A stretch of DNA of 64,000 nucleotides, from the NCBI GenBank assembly GCA_023101885.1, contig JALPQD010000089.1:6123087-6187086 (forward strand). Reading direction: 5' to 3'. A program made the translations under genes and the position numbers. The notes beneath the pieces are model-generated. The model saw only the letters and a list, made by a program, of their open reading frames with translations, was not told the DNA's origin and did no database searches. This DNA is from Typhlomys cinereus (Eukaryota; Chordata; Mammalia; Rodentia; Platacanthomyidae). Of the stretch, positions 57,146 through 64,000 are shown one piece after another (positions within the stretch are counted from its first letter, which is position 1; each line of letters starts with the position of its first letter).

Positions 57146-57653
57146 CCCATGTTTGAAAAACTCTTAAGAGAAAGGGGAAGAGAAGAAAGGATCTTCCTTT
57201 TCTGAGAATCCCGGGGGGAGTCAAAGCTTCCCTATGGTCCCTGACTCTTTTCTCCCGAGGCTTTCCTTAGTGTTTGGCAGTGTTTTCTTGAGCCATCTCA
57301 GATTGTCCGCTTTACCACTTTACATAGGCTTCGCTCCTCCCCAAGGCCAGGCATTAAGGCAGAACATCATGTTCTTGGGAAATGGAGTGGAATGGTTCAA
57401 GTGGATTGGAGATCCGCACCTTAGGCTAAAAAGCAAGACAATGAAGGATAGAATCTAGCCATGCAGAGACTATAAACTAAGGCTGGTTCCATGCATGTAT
57501 AAAGCGGCTGTTTCCCTTTGGCCTCTCTGTTTTTTCTTCTAAGTCCTCTCTTTTAGGTTCTCTTTTCTCTTTTTACTTTACAACACATCTCAGATAACAT
57601 TCAATAATAAATGCTCCCTCTTCTTAATTTTAAACATTAAGAAGATTAATTAT
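57146..57653. other. unique DNA, nothing recognised
   Basis: No gene or repeat recognised. Confidence 0.35.
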
Positions 57654-57886
57654 GGGCTAGAAAGATGACTCAGGGGTTAAGACTCTGTCTCACAAGCAGA
57701 AGATCCTGGGTTCAGATCCCAGGTCCCACCTAAAAATGCCTGGTAGAAAAGGCAGTGAGGCCCACACTTTTGGTCCTGGTGGGCAGAACCTGGGAAATCC
57801 CCAAGCAAAGCGAAGAAGGTAGAAGCAATGCAGGATGATTCCCAAAGTCACGCTTGGTCCTCCTCAGGGACACACAGTATCCATTG

Positions 57887-57927
<41 letters not shown>

Positions 57928-57938
57928 TAAATAAAAGA
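57654..57938 (+). repeat. type I SINE with (CA)n tail
   Basis: GGGCTAGAAAGATGACTCAGG, GACTCTGTCTCACAAGCAGAAG, GGGTTCAGATCCCAGGTCCC, GTGGGCAGAACCTGGG and CAAAGCGAAGAAGGTAGAAG. CA units at 57889-57925 are followed by AAATAAATAAAAG. Head and tail are both complete. Confidence 0.82.
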
Positions 57939-58587
57939 TTGTGTAAAAACAATTTCTAAGCAGAAGTCAGAGAAAAACTGATGTTGATTTTGAACTAAAT
58001 TTTCTTTTGCTTTGTTTTCATTGATATGTTATCAGCTCTTTAGTCAATGTGGCTTTTGCTGTGGTTTTAGTTATCTTTTTTCTCTCTCATAATTGGTTAT
58101 GATCTCTAAGCTCCTTCCAGAGGAGGAAGCCAAGGAAGCATGGTGGTCTATGGTCTATGATATACACTGTGAAAAGGGTTTCAGGCAAGGGGCAGCAGAA
58201 TGTTCTAGAAACTGTAGCTTTAACACTGAGCTTTATTAGGGTGTCTGCTGGGTGCTGGGCGCTGCTGGACCCTGGTGGTCAACTGACGAGAACAATTATT
58301 AGCTGTAATTCAGATATAACATTAAAGGACATAAACAGCACAAATACAGAACATGACGCGAGAACTCTGACCTTACTATCACTTGAAGTGTGGTCCATCT
58401 GTGACGCAGGTTTGTGAGTACTGTGACCAAGTCAGAGTATTGTCTCACAACAACAGAAGAGTAACCTTAACAGACATATCTCAACGATCAGTTTAAAAAG
58501 ATTACTTAAAATATCCTTGCATTCCCAGATAATCTTTAGACTAGCTTATCAGTAGCTACTAAAACACATGACTAGTAAGATGATGTT
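57939..58587. other. unique DNA, nothing recognised
   Basis: No gene or repeat recognised. An 86-codon open frame on + has no splice context. Confidence 0.35.
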
Positions 58588-58588
58588 G

Positions 58589-58978
58589 AGGGCTGGGGAA
58601 ATGGCTCAGCTGGTGAAACACTTGCTGTACGAGCAAAAGCCTCAGAGTCAGCGTCCCCAGATCCAACATAAAATGCCAGGTAGATGTGGTTGGTGACCCA
58701 CCTGTAACTCTAGCCTCTGAAGGCAGAGACTGGGAATCCTCAGAGCAATCGGGCTAGCCAGGTTAGCCTTATGGATGAACTCTTGGCTTCATTAAAGACC
58801 CATCAACAAAAGAATAAAGTAGAGGGACAATTGAAGATAATTCCTCATATTAACCTCAGGCTTCCAGGTACACACTGGCACACAGATTCACGTGCTCCAT
58901 TACACATTTGTACCCACACACATGCAAACACAAATATACACACACGTGCACTCTTTCCTGTACACACATGCACATGAA
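58589..58978 (+). repeat. type II SINE (longer body)
   Basis: GGGCTGGGGAAATGGCTCAG, CCCCAGATCCAACATAAAATG, ACCTGTAACTCTAGCCTCTG, then the extension AGCAATCGGGCTAGCCAGG, CCCATCAACAAAAGAATAAAG and GGACAATTGAAGATAATTCC, with a CA-rich tail. The extension aligns with the copy at 48084. Confidence 0.72.
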
Positions 58979-59439
58979 AATAGAAAAGAAAAAGTATTAT
59001 GTTAAATCTATGGACCAACTTAAAATGAGTTGATTTCTTAAGAAACTGCATATGTCACATACACCCATGCATTTAGAGCTATTTTAACATCAGCAAGCCA
59101 TGGTTTATGCCTTAAGTGTAGACTATCACCACACTCTATTAATTCATTCCATAGTATATTTTATCATTTACCATTGCACAAGGATTTTTTATGTATTCAC
59201 TTAAATATAAAACTGCATAATGATTTTGCATATTATCATCAGCCCCCTAGTATCTTACCAAAATTGTTCATTAACATGCATCATGCTTTTTTCATTTTCC
59301 ATGTAAACAATTGTATTAAATGCAATATAATAGAAATAGTTTCATGTCATTCTAATTTCTTGTTCTTTCTGTTTGCTCTTTGTCTCACTTCCACTCTTTG
59401 TCATGAGTGGACATTGGGTTCTGAAAATTTTTTCTACAT
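58979..59439. other. AT-rich stretch, nothing recognised
   Basis: May already belong to the old L1 to its right. No supported boundary. Confidence 0.3.
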
Positions 59440-60640
59440 CAACTGACGTGAGACTGAGTTCTTTCTTTTATATTGTATTAGTATATCATTAATTGATTTT
59501 TGAATGTTGGACCAATCTCATATGATGGAATAAAATCTGCTTGGTCATGGTGTATTACTTTCTGTCATATTGTTTCAGTTTCCTAATATGAGTGTTTTCC
59601 CTATGTCCACAAGGGACATTAACCAATTTTTAAAAATGTTTTGTCAGATGTTGGTATTATAATTATATTAGCTTCTTAAAAATATGTTTGTAACTTTTGT
59701 TCTCTGTTTTCTGAAACTGTTTATGCAAGATTAGTTTAATCTCTTCTTTTACTGTCTGGAATTATTTAAATTTTTCCTTTGATGGGAGCTAGGATTCCCC
59801 ATTAACTCTTCCACTGGGATTTTTCTTCATGGGTACATTTGATAATGATTCGGTTCCATTATTAGACATAGAAATGTTTACATATATGGATTTTTCCTTG
59901 TGTCAGCTTTGATAAATTGTTTCATGTGATTTGTTAAAGTCCTTAGTTACTGAATATTTGACATGAAGTTATTCATTCTTTAGTTTTCTTTAAATGTCTA
60001 TAGACTCTATAGACTCTATCATGATAAGCCAATTGATACACAGTGTCAGTAATTTTACTCACTTTTCCAATACTTTAGCATCTTTTTAAAGAACTAACTT
60101 TGAACTTGAGTAATTCTTCCTCCCAGTTGTCGATGTGTAATCTTTGTTTCTAACCTTCATTTCTTTTTCTATCTTTGCACTAATTGCAGTTACTCTTTCA
60201 ACATTTTTCTTAGTTATTTAAAGCAAAACTGTGTGTAAATACATCTTCAGTTCCAACCTACAAGTTTTGATAAGTTGCCTTTTATTTGCATTCAGAACCA
60301 TGTGTGGTCTAATTTCACTTTATTTCTTCCTTGGTCCATCTAAGATATAGAAAGTACTGTTATCAAATATTTAACTATTCTAAAATATCGTATTGACTTC
60401 ACTTTTAGTTCCTTCAAGGTTAAAGAACATGTTCCATGTGGTTTTGATAATTTTCAATATAATGTTTTGTTAATTTGTGACTGTAAATGTAGTCTATCAT
60501 GATTTGTGATTTAAATGTTCAGTTTTTGACTTTTAATGTAGTGTATCATGAACAGGTATTCTTGAAGAGAATGAATGTTTTGCAGTTAGAGGTAACACTC
60601 ATGTCAAATTTTCCTTTAAACTTCTTTTTAAGACCCACAG
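59440..60640 (-). pseudogene. decayed L1 ORF2 fragment, antisense
   Basis: Blocks in order match the antisense of mammalian L1 ORF2 (reverse transcriptase region and beyond): TGATGGAATAAAATCTGCTTGGTC (59523), GTCAGATGTTGGTATTATAA (59643), GAACTAACTTTGAACTTGAG (60091), AACATGTTCCATGTGG (60426) and GAAGAGAATGAATGTTTTGC (60564). Many stops and indels interrupt it, and there is no open frame over 90 codons. An old L1M-type insertion is likely; its ends are not clear. Confidence 0.6.
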
Positions 60641-60800
60641 AATTCCTTGGGCTAATTTGGATCATAGGGCTCACAATGAAATTACCCTGATTTTTGAATT
60701 CTGCCTTGAAGCTCATTTGCTCTAAGATCCTCCTCTAGTAGCTTAACCTTGCTGTACCATATTAATTCATGCTGAAATGGGAACAGTGCACCATACTATA
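60641..60800. other. short unique stretch
   Basis: No gene or repeat recognised. Confidence 0.3.
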
Positions 60801-60940
60801 TGTGGCAGTTAGTTGTAGCTACCAACATAACAACTGAAATCTGAACCTTTGGGTAGTTTCTCGAAGAATTAATAGTTAAAGCAAGCTCTAAGCAAACCTG
60901 GGAAAGATTGTCTAATTGATATGATTAATGATCATGCCTT
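60801..60940 (+). repeat. family A LTR-like fragment
   Basis: TGTGGCAGTTAGTTGTAGC, CATAACAACTGAAATCTGAACC, GCTCTAAGCAAACCTGG and AGATTGTCTAATTGATATG match the left part of family A, closest to the copy at 20630. The right part is lost. Confidence 0.6.
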
Positions 60941-61735
60941 GTCTGGAAAATGGTGTTTCATGGAGCTTCTCTCCATCAACCAGCTCTTTCTTGTTTTCTG
61001 CCCTCTCTTCTGTGATGTTCTATGAGCTTTGGATGGAATGAAACAAATGTCCCATTTAGGTTCAAGCACTCACAGTCACTTATTCTAGGCACTTGGACCA
61101 AAGCACTGATTGAGTTCTTTACTAATGGAGTTGCAAGCACGATTAGCATGGTGTTTGTTCTTCAGAGCGTCTCCTGGAATAATAGAGGGGGGAAGCTGTT
61201 CTTGATGCCGAAGGAGTCAGGTCTTTCAGGACAATGGGACCTTATGCTGGCCTCATAAGGAAGGATTTGATTTCATAGCAGAGCAATATGGCAAGAACTA
61301 GACAAAAGATGAGTTACCGTGGGTATGCCTACAAAGTCCCCTAACAGTGCTGTCCAGGAAGAAGGCTGTTACTGATTTCCATCCTGGGAGATCAGCAGGC
61401 TTGTCAAAGACTTTGAAAGTCATTATCAGGTGATATCGTCTGTGCATTGCAGATCGCTGTTGAAAGGACTACAGCAAGTATGTGATGGCAACAGAGTTCA
61501 AGGTGGCAAATGGCTCTGCAGTCAGTAGCTATGTTTTTAAGCCACAAGGTACATTAGTTCTGGTTCTGGTAGAAGCATCATTCATCACAAGCTGCAGCTG
61601 TGCAACTCTAGAGCACTTTAGCATTCTCCTAATGGGACTTCGCTTGAAGCCAGCCACTTCCCTGACAGCCCTGAGCATCTGTCTGTTAATCATGCCCTAT
61701 CACTTGTGCACATGCAGACACACGTGTGTGCGTGC
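60941..61735. other. unique DNA, nothing recognised
   Basis: Includes an exon-like but closed stretch at 61453-61548. No supported gene. Confidence 0.35.
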
Positions 61736-61792
61736 GTGTACACACACACACACATGCACACATATGCACACGCACTCACACATACACACCCA
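61736..61792. repeat. imperfect (CA)n microsatellite
   Basis: CACACACACACATGCACACATATGC and further CA/CT units. Confidence 0.85.
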
Positions 61793-62670
61793 AGTTTCTA
61801 TATGGAATGACTCCTGAAAGTTGGCTTTCTTCTGATGGCTTGGACAACTTTAGTGACAGCTCCTTTTGCACAGGAGTGCAAAGTGAAAATCCATGTATGT
61901 ACAAGTTTTGTTAACTCCAGTCCTGGATAGATCAGCCACTTTACTCTGGATCCTACATTTCTGCTGATGAAAGCAAAATGTATTTGCAAGCACGTGTTCA
62001 GTCCGATGCCTAGTGCTCCCAATTAAAGGAATGTTCAGAAGGAGACGCTCAAATATTTGTTTTAAATTAAGTGAACCATGTTTATTCATCGAAATGTTTT
62101 AGCTTTCTTTGTACTAGAAAAAAATAGAAATATTTTTGTTATACATGGCAAAACAATAGCAAATATTTGTGCATCCTTTGGGCTTGCCAATTCGATGATT
62201 AATAGTTTTACACTTGAATGGAGTTGGTGGAGACAGTTAAAATAAGTCCAAAAATGAAAATATGTGGTCGCATATAAATATTAGAAATTTACTAATTAAC
62301 GACTGAAATGAACATTCATCATTATAATTATGTGTGGTATGGATGTGTATATATATGCACATTTATATGTTTGGAGGCCCAAGTTGATGTTGGGTGTCTT
62401 TCTGGATCATTCATGACATTTTTATTTGGACAAAGTTTCCTAGTTGAAAACGGAGGTTACTAATTCTGCTAGTGTGCCCAGCCAGCTTATTCCAGGAATT
62501 CCCATCTCTGTTTTCCAAATGAAACTATAGCAAGCCACTGTGCCCACCTGAGATTTATATGGATTCTGAGAATCTGAGTGCTGATCCTCACGCTTTCACA
62601 GCAAATTTATGCCCTCTGAACCATCTCTCTCCCCCTCTATCATTACTTTGCATCTAATTGAATTTTATGC
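61793..62670. other. AT-rich unique DNA, nothing recognised
   Basis: No gene or repeat recognised. Confidence 0.4.
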
Positions 62671-62679
62671 ATGGCACAA

Positions 62680-63074
62680 TTTTTTTTTCTACAACAGCTT
62701 CTTTCTTTTCTTTTTTCCACTCGTACAAACTTAATAGGTACCCCGATCCCCTCCCTCCCTCCTCCCCTCCCTCGATCCCCTTGCTCCCTCCCCCCTTTTC
62801 CCCTTCCTTTCTCCCTCCCTCCCTTTCTCCCAATGCCCCCCCCCATCCCTGGAGCATCCTTTACTGTGCACATCAAACTTCCCTCTGAGTCCTCCTCTCT
62901 GATGAGGTGTAAGGACTCAATAGCATTGCCTAGAGCTCTTCCTTGTGTTCCCTCTTTAGTATAGGAACACTATTGTGACTGTTAATCCCTTGCCTTTAAG
63001 GATCATAGTGCCTGTGATCCATGCTAGACTTTGGGGGGGGTCAATGATATGTCGGTCATTGCGCAGGTCTTCGT
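62680..63074 (-). mobile_element. L1 3' UTR insertion, antisense
   Basis: T runs, TCGTACAAACTTAATAGGTAC, the C-rich tract, CCTGGAGCATCCTTTACTGTG, GAGGTGTAAGGACTCAATAG, GTGATCCATGCTAGACTTTG and CGGTCATTGCGCAGGTC. The flanks CACAATTT (left) and CACAAATTT (right) may be a decayed duplication, but this is short. The K/E/G-rich minus frames come from the C/T tract. Confidence 0.75.
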
Positions 63075-64000
63075 GTCACAAATTTAAAAGTACAATAAAA
63101 AGTAGAATAAATAGAAAGTAACTCCATGTCTTAATCACTATCCAAACCCAACTTTACAAAGAAACCAATTTTACTGCCTTCATTTTCAGTTTTTTTGTAT
63201 TCATTCGATAATGTTTCCATATCCTAACTTTGTGATGCAAACCCTGCATTTGCTATGGGTGCATCAGACCCTTCTGCCCTCCTGTTTCTGAGGGGTTTTG
63301 CTGCTGTCGCTGGATGTTTCTGCCCAGTTTTCCCAATTCATAACTTTGTAAGATTAAATTCCAATACTTAGAATTCTGCTTCCTTACCTTTCATTTCAGG
63401 TAGAATTGATTTGTTTTTCTCCAGTATATGAGATGATACCTTGCACTTTGCTCAACTCTTCCCGTTGTCCGAGCTGGCTTTAGACTTGCAATGTAGCTGA
63501 AGATAATTCTCTTATCTCTAGCTGCAGAGTGATAGCATCTCAGGTATGCCCAGCTATACCCAGTGATGCAGTGACTCAGGGCTGCGTGCTTGCTGGGAAA
63601 GCACCTTGCAGGCTGAGGTACAGTCCCAGCCCCATTTCACCATTAAAATTATTTTGTCATCTTAACTGTATGCATTATTGAGTTTATGGCACAATATCTA
63701 TAATTGCCAATGACATATGTTAATGATGTCCCCTCTCCCTGTGGCCCCACCCAGCTTCTTCCTCTTCACATGCCACACTTTTCCCCTAACAGTCCATCTT
63801 TCTCTTTTCCTATTTTATTTCCTACCTAGGAGAGAAAACATGTTATTTGTTGTTCTGATTCTTTCTTAAAATTAACATGACCATCTCCTAGTCCACCCAT
63901 TGTCCTGCAATAACATGATTCATTCTTATCGATGAGTAATGCTGCTTTGCGCACATCACCTTGCTTCATACACTCATCTGTTATTGGCAGTTTCCTTAAC
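63075..64000. other. unique DNA with a weak ID-like patch
   Basis: CAGTGACTCAGGGCTGCGTGCTTGCTGG and GAGGTACAGTCCCAGCCCC at 63567-63635 are reminiscent of an ID element, but too diverged for a firm call. No gene. Confidence 0.35.

Noticed and set aside
61453..61548. Exon-like stretch between TTGCAG and AAG/gtacat
   Set aside because: All frames contain stops and the pyrimidine tract is poor.

Overview
This window looks like nuclear DNA of a rodent. It lies either in a large intron or between genes, and it holds no gene that I can name. The diagnosis rests on repeats: ID/B4-like and ID-B1-like SINEs, a tRNA-headed SINE family with (CA)n tails, LTRs of the mammalian MaLR/ERVL kind, L1 3' ends with long target-site duplications, old MIR, L2, MER5A and L1 fragments, and many (CA)n and (CCTT)n microsatellites. 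The SINE bodies and the L1 3' UTR are not the mouse or rat forms as I remember them, so a non-murid rodent such as a jerboa-like lineage is possible, but that is a weak inference.

Layout. 1-3470 is mostly unique AT-rich DNA with one L1 3' end at 2491. 3478-5260 holds two copies of an LTR-like repeat I call family A; the second is split by a 604-bp LTR with a perfect 5-bp duplication. A solo MaLR-type LTR lies at 8044-8403, and a complete LTR-internal-LTR element of the same family at 10337-12517. 12.5-16.2 kb shows almost nothing. 16.2-17.7 kb has two long pyrimidine tracts with related left flanks. 18.5-19.7 kb has a split MER5A and a 70-bp tandem duplication. 20-31 kb is mostly unique DNA with scattered old repeats. 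31.8-33.4 kb is an old antisense L1 3' region. 33.5-58.9 kb is dense in SINEs, family A copies and L1 3' ends. 59.4-60.6 kb is decayed antisense L1 ORF2, and another L1 3' end lies at 62.7-63.1 kb.

Coding content. The long open frames are explained by simple repeats or are about what chance would give. Two places have the layout of an internal coding exon: 50371-50439 on + (69 nt, phase 1-1, strong splice sites) and 20399-20581 on - (183 nt, phase 0-0, good donor, modest acceptor). I recognise neither peptide, and pseudo-exons are common in introns, so both are low-confidence candidates.

No convincing RNA gene, CRISPR array, promoter or CpG island was seen. The tRNA-like boxes belong to SINE heads. 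Family letters and SINE type numbers are my own labels; repeat names are from memory of consensus sequences, not from a search.
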